Positions 21,958 through 30,902 of a DNA stretch of 64,000 bases are shown here, piece after piece. The translations under genes and the position numbers were made by a program. The stretch comes from Desertimonas sp963786985 (GTDB lineage: Bacteria > Actinomycetota > Acidimicrobiia > Acidimicrobiales > Ilumatobacteraceae). The notes under the pieces were generated by a model. It saw only the letters and a program-made list of their open reading frames with translations. It made no database searches and had not been told where the DNA came from. Position 1 is the stretch's first letter; each line of letters begins with the position of its first letter. The stretch is from NCBI GenBank assembly GCA_963786985.1, contig CAWBBL010000025.1:248001-312000 (forward strand), given 5' to 3'.

Positions 21958-24563
21958 ACGACACGAGAACCTCGATCATCACCAACTATCCGTTCGAGCT
22001 CGACCGCTTCCAGAACGAGGCGCTCGACGCCATCGACGCCGGCCGACACGTCGTGGTCGCCGCGCCGACTGGAAGTGGCAAGACGGTGGTCGCCGAGTAC
22101 GGCATCGAGACGATGCGCAGGCGCGGCCAACGCGCGTTCTACACCGCGCCACTCAAGGCCCTGTCGAACCAGAAGTACCGCGATCTCCTGGCCCGCTACG
22201 GCGCCGGCGAGGTTGGCCTGTTGACCGGTGACAACGCGATCAACGGCGATGCACCGACGGTGGTGATGACGACGGAAGTTCTGCGCAACATGATCTACGC
22301 CCGGTCGCCGGCGCTCGACGACCTCGGCCTCGTCGTCCTCGACGAGGTGCACTTCCTCCAGGATGCGTATCGCGGCCCGGTGTGGGAGGAGGTGATCATC
22401 CACCTCCCTGCACCGATCCGGCTGGTGTGCCTGTCGGCGACGGTGAGCAACGCCGATGAACTGGCCACGTGGATCGAAACGGTGCGCGGGCCGACCACCG
22501 TGGTGGTCGAGACTCGCCGCCCGGTACGGCTCGACGATCACTACCTCGTCGGGGACCGCACCAACGACCAGCTGTACTTCCTCCCGACCTTCGTCGGTGG
22601 CTTCCCCAACCCGGACGCGGCGAAGATCGATGCTCAGGCGGTGCGTCGGGGGCGCTACGGCCAACGTCCAACGCGAGGCAGCGGCCAGCGCGTGCTGTAC
22701 ACCCCGGGTCGGCTGGACACCATCGAGCTGCTGGCGGCGCGGGCACTGCTCCCGGCGATCTACTTCATTTTCAGTCGTAACCAGTGCGAGGAGGCGGCGC
22801 GCCAGGTCACCGCTGCCGGAATACGTCTTACCGACAGCGCGCAGCGCGACGCGATCCGCGAGATTCTCGACGAGCGGCTGGCCGGACTGGATGCGACGGA
22901 CCTCGCCGTGCTCGGCGTCGATGACCTCGCCGGTCAACTCGATGCCGGAGTCGCCCCGCATCACGCCGGGATGGTCCCGGCCTTCAAGGAAGTCGTCGAG
23001 CAGTGTTTCACGGCCGGCCTGCTCGGGGCAGTGTTCGCCACCGAGACGCTCGCCGTCGGCGTCAACATGCCGGCCCGGACCGTCGTCATCGAGAAGCTGA
23101 CGAAGTTCACTGGTGACCACCACGAGCTGCTGACGCCGGGGGAGTACACCCAGCTCACCGGACGGGCTGGTCGCCGGGGCATCGACGAGGTTGGCCAGGC
23201 GGTCGTGTTGTGGAGCCCGTTCCTGGCGTTCGATCGGGTCGCTGCGCTGGCGAGCAGCCGTTCGTTCAACCTCCGCTCGGCATTCCGCCCGACGTACAAC
23301 ATGGCTGCCAACCTCGTGCGCACGTACACCAGCGAGCAGGCCCACCATCTCCTCAACTTGTCGTTCGCCCAATATCAGGCCGATCGCGACGTGGTGCGCT
23401 TGGAGGCCCGCGCCGAACGCCTCCGGGCGAGCATCGTCGCGGACCGTGCCGATGCCGAGAGCAGTTACGGGGACATCTGGGAGTACCGCGCCGAGCGGGC
23501 GGCTGAGCGAACGGAGGATGGACGGTCAGCGCGTGAATCAGCACTCAGCCGGTTGCGTCCCGGCGACGTCGTGCGGGTCAGTCGGGGGCGCTACCGCGGA
23601 CCGGCGGTGATGGTGGCCAGCGCGTCACGCAAGGCTGGAATGCGTCTGACGGTGATCTCCGAAGACGCCGAGTCGCTGCTCGTCACCGCCGACGACGTGA
23701 TCGGCCCGGTCGAAGCGATCGGCAAGGTCCGCCTCCCTGGCACGTTCCAGCCGAAGGACCGCCAGTACCGCCGCGACGTCGCCAAGCGCCTCGCCAAGAC
23801 GTCCCTGCGCCAGGGAGCGGGGACCGGACGACGCGCCCCTACCCGACAAGGGATCCATCCGGTCGAGCTCGATCCGGATCTGCGCCAGCGGATGCGCGCC
23901 GCGGCGCAGGTCGAGCGCCTGGAGCGCGAACTGGCCGAGATCGACACGCGGGTGGACCGTCACAACCGCTCACTCAGTCGCGAGTTCGACCGTGTCGTCG
24001 GCGTGCTCGAGCACCGCGGCTACCTCGATGAACCCGCCGACGGCTGGGCGTTGACCGCCAAGGGGACGATGCTCGCCAGTGTGTTCCACGAGTGCGACCT
24101 GTTGATCACCGAATGCCTCGGCGTCGGTCTCCTCGACGATGTCGATGCACCCGTGCTCGCCGGCCTGTTGTCGGTGTTCGTCCACGAGCATCGCAGCCCT
24201 GAGCCGCCGGCACCGCCGTGGTTCCCCGACGCCACGGCACGGCAGCGCTGGCTGCGCATCGTCGCCGTCAGCGAGGACCTGTCAGCCGAGGAGCGGGCGG
24301 CCGGCCTGGGAGCACACCGCCCTCCCGATCCGGGGTTCTTCGCCGCGGCCCACGGGTGGACGGCTGGGCACGCGCTGAGCGCCGTGGTCGGCGACGAGGA
24401 GCTGACCGGCGGCGATTTCGTACGGACGATGAAGCAGTTGATCGACCTCGCCCGCCAGGTCGCCATCGTCGCGCCGACGGCATCGACTCGCGCCGTCGCC
24501 CACGAGGTGGCCGAACGGGGCCGCCGGGGGATCGTCGCCGACGGGGCGCTGCCGGCCGGGTGA
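21954..24563 (+). CDS. helY: Ski2-like DEAD/DEAH-box RNA helicase (HelY)
   Basis: This is an ATP-dependent superfamily 2 helicase of 869 residues, probably acting in RNA turnover; the actual substrate is untested. Seen: Walker A APTGSGKT (37-44), TAPLKALSNQKYRDL, DEVH box (130-133), SAT motif (CLSATVSNADE), motif VI region LTGRAGRRGIDE, then a long C-terminal DSHCT-like helical region to the end. GTG 21954 overlaps the tatC stop. The downstream small gene also overlaps it by one base, giving a tatB-tatC-helY-unknown operon. Confidence 0.9.
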   Translation: MNDTRTSIITNYPFELDRFQNEALDAIDAGRHVVVAAPTGSGKTVVAEYGIETMRRRGQRAFYTAPLKALSNQKYRDLLARYGAGEVGLLTGDNAINGDAPTVVMTTEVLRNMIYARSPALDDLGLVVLDEVHFLQDAYRGPVWEEVIIHLPAPIRLVCLSATVSNADELATWIETVRGPTTVVVETRRPVRLDDHYLVGDRTNDQLYFLPTFVGGFPNPDAAKIDAQAVRRGRYGQRPTRGSGQRVLYTPGRLDTIELLAARALLPAIYFIFSRNQCEEAARQVTAAGIRLTDSAQRDAIREILDERLAGLDATDLAVLGVDDLAGQLDAGVAPHHAGMVPAFKEVVEQCFTAGLLGAVFATETLAVGVNMPARTVVIEKLTKFTGDHHELLTPGEYTQLTGRAGRRGIDEVGQAVVLWSPFLAFDRVAALASSRSFNLRSAFRPTYNMAANLVRTYTSEQAHHLLNLSFAQYQADRDVVRLEARAERLRASIVADRADAESSYGDIWEYRAERAAERTEDGRSARESALSRLRPGDVVRVSRGRYRGPAVMVASASRKAGMRLTVISEDAESLLVTADDVIGPVEAIGKVRLPGTFQPKDRQYRRDVAKRLAKTSLRQGAGTGRRAPTRQGIHPVELDPDLRQRMRAAAQVERLERELAEIDTRVDRHNRSLSREFDRVVGVLEHRGYLDEPADGWALTAKGTMLASVFHECDLLITECLGVGLLDDVDAPVLAGLLSVFVHEHRSPEPPAPPWFPDATARQRWLRIVAVSEDLSAEERAAGLGAHRPPDPGFFAAAHGWTAGHALSAVVGDEELTGGDFVRTMKQLIDLARQVAIVAPTASTRAVAHEVAERGRRGIVADGALPAG

Positions 24564-25165
24564 TGGTCGTCAAACGCGGAGAGGAGTGGGGCGAGGAGGT
24601 CTCGACGCCGCTCCCCGATGCTGTCGTCGTCACGTCCGACGCCGCGGTCGCCAGTGCCGTTGGCGGGAGCGAGGGCCGTCCGGTCGTGGTGCGCGGTGGC
24701 GATCTTCATCGGTCACTCGGAGCGCCGGGTGGCACGGCCGCGACCAGGCGCGTGCCGATCGACCTGATCGCGGTGACGGTCGACGGTCGCCGTCTGACAG
24801 CAGTCGCCCACGTCGTGGTGCGGCGACGCGGAAGGCTCGGTTGGTGGCGTGGCTCCGTCTTCGCGGTGCTCAACGTCGATCACGTCGGATCATGGGACGC
24901 CGCTCCGCGAGCCCATCCCAACGACGGTTGGCTCGACGTGGTCGAGGTCGCCCAATCGATGTCGGTGCGGACCCGCTGGCAAGCGTGGCAGCGGGTGCGC
25001 ACCGGCGACCACGTTCCGCACCCGGACATCACGACGCGCCGAATTCGTTCTGAGGCGTTGTCGTTCGACGGACAAGTCGGCGTGTGGGTCGACGGAGTCG
25101 ACTGCGGGACCGTGGCGACGCTGGACGTCGAGATCGTGCCCGACGCCGCCGAGATCTACGTGTAG
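24563..25165 (+). CDS. Conserved protein resembling a diacylglycerol/lipid-kinase C-terminal domain
   Basis: This 200-residue protein starts at the ATG overlapping the helY stop (TGATG). The second half (SMSVRTRWQAWQRVRTGDHVPHPDI, RRIRSEALSFDGQVGVWVDGVDCGT, VEIVPDAAEIYV) looks like the beta-rich C-terminal domain of YegS/DagK lipid kinases, where a VDGE-type turn is typical. The N-terminal catalytic glycine-rich loop of those kinases is absent, so kinase activity is not supported. The assignment rests on visual resemblance only. Confidence 0.5.
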   Translation: MVVKRGEEWGEEVSTPLPDAVVVTSDAAVASAVGGSEGRPVVVRGGDLHRSLGAPGGTAATRRVPIDLIAVTVDGRRLTAVAHVVVRRRGRLGWWRGSVFAVLNVDHVGSWDAAPRAHPNDGWLDVVEVAQSMSVRTRWQAWQRVRTGDHVPHPDITTRRIRSEALSFDGQVGVWVDGVDCGTVATLDVEIVPDAAEIYV

Positions 25166-25273
25166 TCGACCTTCAGCGGCGACGAACACGGCGTTCGTGA
25201 GCCAGATGCGATGATCCACCGGCCATCAGCTACGTGTCCGGCATCCTCGGCCGGGACTCGGCAAATTGCAGGG

Positions 25274-25302
25274 TTGACATTTCGATCGAACAAGTGTACG
25301 AT
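25274..25302 (+). promoter_or_regulatory. Consensus promoter overlapped by an SOS (LexA) box
   Basis: TTGACA (25274-25279), a 17-base spacer and TACGAT (25297-25302) make a near-consensus vegetative promoter. TCGAAC-AAGT-GTACGA (25286-25301) matches the actinobacterial LexA site TCGAAC-N4-GTTCGA at 11 of 12 fixed positions and covers the -10 region, as expected for repression. Confidence 0.7.
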
Positions 25303-25321
25303 GACGGTGGAAGGAGCTGGG

Positions 25322-26566
25322 ATGACTGCCACCATCACCGCCACAACACCGACCGAGCCCGAAGGGTCGTCGATGTCGTTGGACGATCGGGTGGCGGCGG
25401 CGTGCGGACATCTCAATGCGTGTTACGCGCAGCTCGTTGCGCTGCTACGCGAAGTGATCGCCACGGGCGCGTGGAACGGGCACGGGATTCGGTCCGCGGA
25501 GCAGTGGATCGGCTGGCGTACCGGATTGTCCGCCACGCACTGTCGGACCTTGGCCGCACTCGTCGCCGCCGCCGACACCCATCCGCAGGTCGCCGAGTCG
25601 TTCCAGGCCGGCGAGCTGTCGATCGATCAAGCCGGGTTGGCGATCCAGGCGCGGCCGGAACACCAAGCCGACATTGCCGTATGGGCGAGGGTGATGACCC
25701 TGCCCCAGCTGCGGTTGGCGGTCCGGGCGTCGAACGTGTCGGGTGAGGAACGTGATGCCGCTACCGATCGTGCTCCAGATCCCGACCCGCAACAAGCCGC
25801 GCCGGCGCAATGGCAGCGTGAGTATCTGTCGCTTCAACAGGACGGAGACGGGTCGTGGCGCCTGCACGGCCGTCTCGGCGCCGATCATGGGGCGCTCGTC
25901 GACGCAGCATTGTCCGAGGCTCGCGACCGATTGTTCCGCGAGGGCCACCACGACGTCACGTGGACCGATGCGCTGGTCGACGTCGCCGAACGTTCTTTCG
26001 TCACGGCGCCGGCAGAGCGGCGCGAGCGGTTCCGCATCAACCTGTTCATGGACCCAGCCCAATCAGCGACGGCGACTTGGATCAACGGCATCGCCGTCCC
26101 CGACTCCATCGCTCGGCTCTGCCTCTGCGACGGCACGATCAGCCCGGTCTTCTTCGACGAGGCTCGCCCCGTGAGTGTCGGACGTTCCCAGCGGATCGTC
26201 CCCGAACGCACGCGGCGGATCGTCGTGCACCGCGACAAGCAATGCCGCAACCCGTTGTGCGGGGCACGCCGCGGCCTCGAAGTGCACCACATCATCCACT
26301 GGAGCGACGACGGCACCACCGACACGTGGAACCTCGTGACCTTGTGTCGACGATGTCACCGTGACCATCACCTCGGACACTTCGACCTTTCAGGAAACGC
26401 CGACGATCCCGACGGCGTGGTGTTCCGTGACGTGCACGGCCGGGTCACCGATACCGCGACTCACGCCGCCAAACCACCCGGACCACCACCCACCCCACTG
26501 CGCCCTTACCGTCATCCCCTCGGCGAACGCCTGCAGCGCTGGGCCATCCAGTTCAATTCGAGCTAA
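25322..26566 (+). CDS. DUF222/HNH endonuclease (13E12-repeat type), probably SOS-induced
   Basis: The protein has 414 residues with an N-terminal helical DUF222 region (SLDDRVAAACGHLNACYAQLV, SAEQWIGWRTGLS, LSIDQAGLAI) and a C-terminal HNH nuclease module: CRNPLCGARRGLEVHHI, then the His in HHIIHW, N in TWNLVTLCRRCHRDHH. Such proteins are frequent, multi-copy genes in actinobacteria; their targets are unknown. The ATG at 25322 has an AAGGAG site five bases upstream and a strong promoter with a LexA box, unlike the leaderless genes around it. Its stop shares bases with the stop of the opposite gene. Confidence 0.85.
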   Translation: MTATITATTPTEPEGSSMSLDDRVAAACGHLNACYAQLVALLREVIATGAWNGHGIRSAEQWIGWRTGLSATHCRTLAALVAAADTHPQVAESFQAGELSIDQAGLAIQARPEHQADIAVWARVMTLPQLRLAVRASNVSGEERDAATDRAPDPDPQQAAPAQWQREYLSLQQDGDGSWRLHGRLGADHGALVDAALSEARDRLFREGHHDVTWTDALVDVAERSFVTAPAERRERFRINLFMDPAQSATATWINGIAVPDSIARLCLCDGTISPVFFDEARPVSVGRSQRIVPERTRRIVVHRDKQCRNPLCGARRGLEVHHIIHWSDDGTTDTWNLVTLCRRCHRDHHLGHFDLSGNADDPDGVVFRDVHGRVTDTATHAAKPPGPPPTPLRPYRHPLGERLQRWAIQFNSS

Positions 26567-26883
26567 GCGGGCTTCGTGACGAGCTCGACGACGTCGAAAC
26601 CGAGCAGCTCGGCGCCGGTGGAGACCGGCTTGTTGTCGGCCGACTCGGCCTTGGCATGGCCTTGACCGAAGGCCTGGCTGGACACCCAGTTCTGGAACGC
26701 CTCGTCGCTCTCCCAGCGGGTATAGACGAAGTAGCGGGTCTCGCCGGCAGTCGGGCGCAGCAACTGGAACTCCTCGAACCCGGGCATCTGCTCGACCTGG
26801 CCGGCACGAGCGGCGAAGCGCTTCTCGAGCTCGGCGCCGTGGCCTTCGGGAACGGAGATGGCGTTGATCCTGACGACTGACAT
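26563..26883 (-). CDS. Antibiotic-biosynthesis-monooxygenase (ABM) domain protein
   Basis: This is a 106-residue dimeric alpha/beta-barrel (ferredoxin-like) protein. The ABM pattern is visible: VVRINAISVPEGHGAELEKRF, then MPGFEEFQLLRPT and YFVYTRWESDEAFQNWVSS. The ORF extends upstream to 27090 but that part antisenses the next gene, and MSVVRINA at 26883 is the family start. The role may be haem degradation or quinone oxidation in relatives (IsdG/YgiN-like); the substrate here is unknown. It converges with the HNH gene and their stops overlap (CTAA). Confidence 0.75.
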   Translation of the reverse strand: MSVVRINAISVPEGHGAELEKRFAARAGQVEQMPGFEEFQLLRPTAGETRYFVYTRWESDEAFQNWVSSQAFGQGHAKAESADNKPVSTGAELLGFDVVELVTKPA

Positions 26884-26919
26884 GTGCCGAGTGTGCCACG
26901 TGAGTGTTAGAACCGCAGC

Positions 26920-27912
26920 GTGCTGATCGACGCCTGGATCCTCGACGAGTCGCCCGGAACGTATCGATGGGGGCACATCGAGCTGCCGCCACCCGGCGCC
27001 GACGAGGTCCAGATCCGGGTGATGGCCAGCGCCCTCAACCACCTCGACCTGTGGACGACGAGAGCGCTGCCCAAGCCACCGCTTCCCCACGTTCCGGGCT
27101 GCGACGTCACCGGCGTGGTCGACGCCCTCGGTGCCGACGTCGAAGGCCTCGCAGTCGGCGACGAAGTCGTCGTCAACCCCGGGGTCTCACCGGTTGCCGA
27201 CATCGTCGCCCTCGGCAACGACAGCCCGCTGGGGCGGGGTTTCGCCATCTTCGGCGAGCACACCTGGGGCGGTCACGCGACGCACGCCGTCGCTCCGGCG
27301 CGCAACGTGGTGCCGCGACCGGCGGGCCGGACGTGGGAGGAATGCGCGGCCTACCCGCTGGCGACACTGACCGCCTACCGCATGCTCCGGCGGGCACGAA
27401 TCGCCGCCGGCCAGACCGTGCTCGTCGTCGGCATCGGCTCCGGCGTGTCGTGCGCCGCCCTGGCGATCGCCCGCCACCTCGGCGCCCAGGTCGTGGCCAC
27501 CAGTCGCAGCGCCGCCAAGCGCGAGGCCGCCCTGGCGATGGGGGCGGTGGCGGCGATCGATTCGACCCAGGAGCGGTGGGACGTGCGCGCCGACATCGTC
27601 GTCGAGAGCGTCGGTCCGGCCACGTGGAACCAGTCGGTGCGGTCACTCAATCCGGGTGGTCGCCTCGTCGTGTGCGGCGGGACGTCGGGAAACAAGGCGG
27701 AGATCAACCTGCCCGTGCTGTTCTTCAAGCAGCACGAGGTCATCGGCTCGTCGATGGGCAGCTATCAGGAGTTCGCCGAGGTCACGAGGCTGATGGCCAA
27801 CGGCCTCGCCGTTTACGTCGATGATCAGGTGTTCGGACTCAGTGACTATCCGGCGGCTCTGGATCGGATGGAAGGCGGCGATCAACTCGGCAAGATCGTG
27901 CTCCGCCATTGA
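26920..27912 (+). CDS. Zinc-type MDR oxidoreductase (quinone oxidoreductase/alcohol dehydrogenase-like)
   Basis: This NAD(P)H-dependent medium-chain reductase has 330 residues. Seen: N-terminal GroES-like domain (ALNHLDLWTTRALPKPPLPHVPGCDVTGVV in outline, with HVPGCDVTG as the key piece), a glycine-rich nucleotide loop VVGIGSGVSCAAL, and the substrate loop with GSSMGSYQEF. The catalytic zinc cysteine is replaced (no C in the usual position; structural zinc cysteines are not obvious), so it is likely a zinc-independent member. GTG 26920 is six bases from a TAGAAC box (26908-26913), suggesting leaderless expression. Confidence 0.78.
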   Translation: MLIDAWILDESPGTYRWGHIELPPPGADEVQIRVMASALNHLDLWTTRALPKPPLPHVPGCDVTGVVDALGADVEGLAVGDEVVVNPGVSPVADIVALGNDSPLGRGFAIFGEHTWGGHATHAVAPARNVVPRPAGRTWEECAAYPLATLTAYRMLRRARIAAGQTVLVVGIGSGVSCAALAIARHLGAQVVATSRSAAKREAALAMGAVAAIDSTQERWDVRADIVVESVGPATWNQSVRSLNPGGRLVVCGGTSGNKAEINLPVLFFKQHEVIGSSMGSYQEFAEVTRLMANGLAVYVDDQVFGLSDYPAALDRMEGGDQLGKIVLRH

Positions 27913-27925
27913 CCGCAGGCGCGGG

Positions 27926-28034
27926 TCAGGCGGAGTCGCGGTGCACGAGTGAGACGTCGACGGTCTCGCGGCGCGGCGCGGCGTCGGGGGCCGCGCTCAT
28001 CTGCATCAGCACGTCGACGCCGATGACCGCCACG
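27926..28034 (-). pseudogene. Remnant of a LacI-family regulator C terminus
   Basis: Reading the minus strand from about 28034 to the TGA at 27926-27928 gives AVIGVDVLMQMSAAPDAAPRR then ETVDVSLVHRDSA, closely matching the last 35 residues of LacI/GalR sugar regulators (VDVxLVxRxS ending). Nothing upstream on that strand continues the gene; instead the sequence meets the permease remnant on the other strand. It is called a deletion fossil. Confidence 0.5.
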
Positions 28035-28036
28035 GC

Positions 28037-28129
28037 GCAGTGCTCGCCACACTCCCGGTCGTGATCATCTACATCCCGGTCCAGAAATACGTGATCGGCG
28101 GTCTCACGTCCGGCGCCGTCAAGGGTTGA
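28037..28129 (+). pseudogene. Remnant of a carbohydrate ABC transporter permease (MalG type) C terminus
   Basis: The plus-strand frame ending at TGA 28127-28129 reads AVLATLPVVIIYIPVQKYVI then GGLTSGAVKG, the characteristic last 30 residues of MalG-like sugar permeases. No start, no membrane helices and no EAA loop precede it. Together with the LacI fragment next to it on the other strand, it marks a lost sugar-uptake locus. Confidence 0.6.
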
Positions 28130-28217
28130 TCGCCGGGCGCGTTCGCGTCAGAGCCGGGAGGCGCAGGTCAGAAGCCATCCCCGCCCACGGTTCGGGGCGA
28201 CCGTACAATCGCCAGCC

Positions 28218-29813
28218 GTGACGCTGTACGTCCCCGAGGAGTTCAGCGCCGGGGAAGCCGACATCCTGCGCCGCTACTTCACGAACCTCGACGGTCCGGT
28301 GTTCGCCCTCGTCAACCTCCCCGAGGTCGTCAAGGGCGCCTTGTTCGCTCGTTACAGCCGCAGCCCGAAGAGCCTCCGCCGGCTGTTCCTCGACGAGTTC
28401 CTCGGCGACCTCGACATCTCCGGCGACGACGGCATCGATGCGACCGTCGGCCTCGAACGCGCCGAGGAGCTGTACGAGCGGGTGTTCTTCGAATACGGCG
28501 ACGACTCGGTGGCCCAGCTCGGTGGCGTCCATCTGGCCTGTGAGCAGGCGTCGAACATCCTCACCAAGGTGCTCGAGTGGGGCCGGCTGATGAGCTACCT
28601 CGAGCAGAGCACGCGCTACATCGCCTACGACGCCCGGCTCGGTGGGCGCTACCGGTACTTCCGCGACCCCGCCGTGATGGCCAGTCGGCTCGGAACCCGC
28701 TACGTCGGCGAGATGGACCGCATGTTCGACGCCTACAGCGCGACCGTCACCAGTGTCACGGATCACGTTCGGGCAACGATCGCCAAGGACCCCGGCGACA
28801 CGGACTTCGTGTTCCGTCAGGCCACCCGGGCCAAGGCCCTCGATGCAACACGCGGGATGCTCCCGGCGGCAGCGCTGTCCAACGTCGGGATCTATGGGAC
28901 GGGGCAGGCCTTCGAAGCGCTGCTCCTGCGACTACGCGCCCACCCGCTCCCGGAGGCCCGGGCGTACGCCGAGCTGATGCTCGAAGAGCTGCGCAAGGTG
29001 ATCCCCAGCTTCTTGCGGCGTCTCGACGTGCCCGAGCGTGGCGGTCGGTGGATGGACTACCTGGCGACGACGCGGGCGCAAACGGCGGCGCTGGTGGACG
29101 AGCTGTTCGCCTCCGAGCCGGTGGAGGAGGCTCCCGAGGTCACCCTCGTCGACTTCGACCCCGATGCCGAAGACAAGTTGCTCGCGGCGATCTGCTATCC
29201 GTCGTCGCGGCTGTCGGAGCGTCAGTTGCTCGAACGGGTGCGCAAGCTGGCCGCCGACGAACGGCAGGCGTTGATCGCCGCCTACGTCGGCGATCGCGAG
29301 AACCGCCGTCACAAGCCCGGCCGGGCCTTCGAGCGCGTCGACTACCGCTTCGACGTGCTCTCCGACTACGGCGCCTTCCGCGATCTTCAGCGCCATCGCA
29401 TGCTGACCATCGAGTGGCAGGCGTTGACGCCCGACCACGGCTACGTTCGCCCCGAGTTGATCGACGAGGCCGGCGATGGCGGGACGTTCGACGAGGCGAT
29501 GCACCGCTCCGCCGAGCTGTACCGCGACATCGCCGAGGTGTTCCCCGAGCAGGCGTCCTACGCCGTGGCGATGGCCTACCGAGTCCGTTACGCCATGCAG
29601 TTCAACGCTCGCGAGGCGATCCATCTCCTCGAATTGCGTTCCGGCTCGCAGGGCCATCCGGCGTACCGGCGGGTCGCCTTGGAGATGTATCGGCTGATCG
29701 CCGAGCAGGCCGGGCACACGGCGATCGCCGCGGCGATGACCCACCTGACCACGGAGGCTCCGGCGCTCGAACGGCTTGCATCCGAACGGCGTGCCGAGTC
29801 ACGACGCCTGTGA
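28218..29813 (+). CDS. Two-domain ThyX-like (FAD-dependent thymidylate synthase family) protein
   Basis: ThyX normally is about 230-250 residues; this protein has 531 and appears to contain two ThyX-fold halves. The first half has YGDDSVAQLGGVHLACEQ and YLEQSTRYIAYD; the second has YGAFRDLQRHRMLTIEWQALTPDHGY and QFNAREAIHLLELRSGSQGHP. The second RHR motif lacks the serine pattern of the classical RHRxxSxNxxSxR signature, so catalytic competence is uncertain. GTG 28218 lies eight bases after a TACAAT box. It may be the only thymidylate synthase candidate in the window, but a canonical enzyme could be elsewhere. Confidence 0.8.
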   Translation: MTLYVPEEFSAGEADILRRYFTNLDGPVFALVNLPEVVKGALFARYSRSPKSLRRLFLDEFLGDLDISGDDGIDATVGLERAEELYERVFFEYGDDSVAQLGGVHLACEQASNILTKVLEWGRLMSYLEQSTRYIAYDARLGGRYRYFRDPAVMASRLGTRYVGEMDRMFDAYSATVTSVTDHVRATIAKDPGDTDFVFRQATRAKALDATRGMLPAAALSNVGIYGTGQAFEALLLRLRAHPLPEARAYAELMLEELRKVIPSFLRRLDVPERGGRWMDYLATTRAQTAALVDELFASEPVEEAPEVTLVDFDPDAEDKLLAAICYPSSRLSERQLLERVRKLAADERQALIAAYVGDRENRRHKPGRAFERVDYRFDVLSDYGAFRDLQRHRMLTIEWQALTPDHGYVRPELIDEAGDGGTFDEAMHRSAELYRDIAEVFPEQASYAVAMAYRVRYAMQFNAREAIHLLELRSGSQGHPAYRRVALEMYRLIAEQAGHTAIAAAMTHLTTEAPALERLASERRAESRRL

Positions 29814-29901
29814 CGTCACGGCGCACACCGACCGCACCTGTGACGTAGGTCACGGAGCCGGTTCCAGGGCGAGCGGAGGCCGCCGCCTATGCTCCGCCGC
29901 G

Positions 29902-30417
29902 ATGGCAGCGCCGGAAGATGACGATGCGAAGGTCGAAGACGTCGCCGAGAACGACTTCGAGCCGGAAGAAGATGACGACGAGGTCACCGCGGAGGCCGAA
30001 CCGGATCCCGACGAACTCGACGTCGAGGACCTCGAGGAGGCGATCCCCGACGACGATGACGACGACGCCGAAGTTGCCGACGACGAGGAGGAGGAGGACG
30101 ACGACGACGACACGGCGGCAACGACGCGGACCAAGCGGCGTGCCGGTGAGGAGGACGAGGACGAGGACGAAGACCTCCTCTCACCGGACGACGTCGAGGC
30201 CGACCTTGATCGGATCCTCAAGGACCGCATGGTCACGACCGAGGAAGAAGGTGACGAGGAGGACGAGGAGGTCGAGCCCGACGAACGTGGTGACACTGCC
30301 GATCGTCTGCAGCCGAAGCGCCCCGACGAGCAGCTGTGCCCGAGTTGTTTCCTGTTGGTCCGTGCGTCGGCACCGGGTTGCCCGGTTGGCGACGACGCTT
30401 GTCCGATCTTCACCTGA
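29902..30417 (+). CDS. Highly acidic protein with C-terminal zinc ribbon (DUF4193-like)
   Basis: This is a 171-residue protein. Residues 1 to about 125 are mostly Asp and Glu with few hydrophobics, then LSPDDVEADLDRILKDRM and a C-terminal knuckle DEQLCPSCFLLV...GCPVGDDACPIF. The LDxILxxR plus CxxCF pattern is like the small acidic zinc-ribbon DUF4193 proteins of actinobacteria, whose role is unknown. ATG 29902 is used (eight bases after TATGCT), because sequence before it is not conserved-looking. Its stop overlaps the next start. Confidence 0.7.
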   Translation: MAAPEDDDAKVEDVAENDFEPEEDDDEVTAEAEPDPDELDVEDLEEAIPDDDDDDAEVADDEEEEDDDDDTAATTRTKRRAGEEDEDEDEDLLSPDDVEADLDRILKDRMVTTEEEGDEEDEEVEPDERGDTADRLQPKRPDEQLCPSCFLLVRASAPGCPVGDDACPIFT

Positions 30418-30902
30418 TGACTGAGCGCGCCGATCCCGTGCGCGACAACGTCGAGGCGGCCCTTCACCGCCTTGTCGGGTTGGCGTCGTCGGGACCGTGC
30501 GCCGTCGCCCGGGCTGCCGGCCGCACGATCAATGAGTCGATCGGGACGCTTCGCTCCGTGCTGACCCTGACGGTCGACGGTCTGCTCGGCTGGGACGTCG
30601 ACGCCGGCGTTGCGCCGTTGGTGACCGGCGTCGTGTCGTCGACATCGACCACGAAGCCCACGACGTCGAGCACCGCCAACGTCGCCGAGGAGCCCGACAG
30701 AGCAGTCAACCCACGGCACGCTGCCGCCCGGGCAGCGGCTGCTGAACTGGCGATCCCCGGGTATGAGGACCTGGCGGCCAGCCACATCGTCGCCAGGCTC
30801 GACAAGCTGACGGCGGCCGAGTTGACCGAGATCCGGGCCTTCGAGGTGGCCAACCGGGGCCGTCGTACGGTGGTCGGCAAGATCGACCAGTTGCTCGGGT
30901 GA
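30417..30902 (+). CDS. Conserved actinobacterial protein with C-terminal helical lipid/nucleic-acid-like domain
   Basis: The 161-residue protein starts at the ATG overlapping the previous stop. It has a hydrophobic middle segment, a Thr/Ser-rich linker (SSTSTTKPTTSST), and a C-terminal helical module (IPGYEDLAASHIVARLDKLTAAEL, AFEVANRGRRTVVGKIDQLL). That last module recurs in small actinobacterial proteins and resembles SAP- or Rho-N-like folds, but no function is established. It overlaps the following GNAT gene by four bases. Confidence 0.6.
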   Translation: MTERADPVRDNVEAALHRLVGLASSGPCAVARAAGRTINESIGTLRSVLTLTVDGLLGWDVDAGVAPLVTGVVSSTSTTKPTTSSTANVAEEPDRAVNPRHAAARAAAAELAIPGYEDLAASHIVARLDKLTAAELTEIRAFEVANRGRRTVVGKIDQLLG

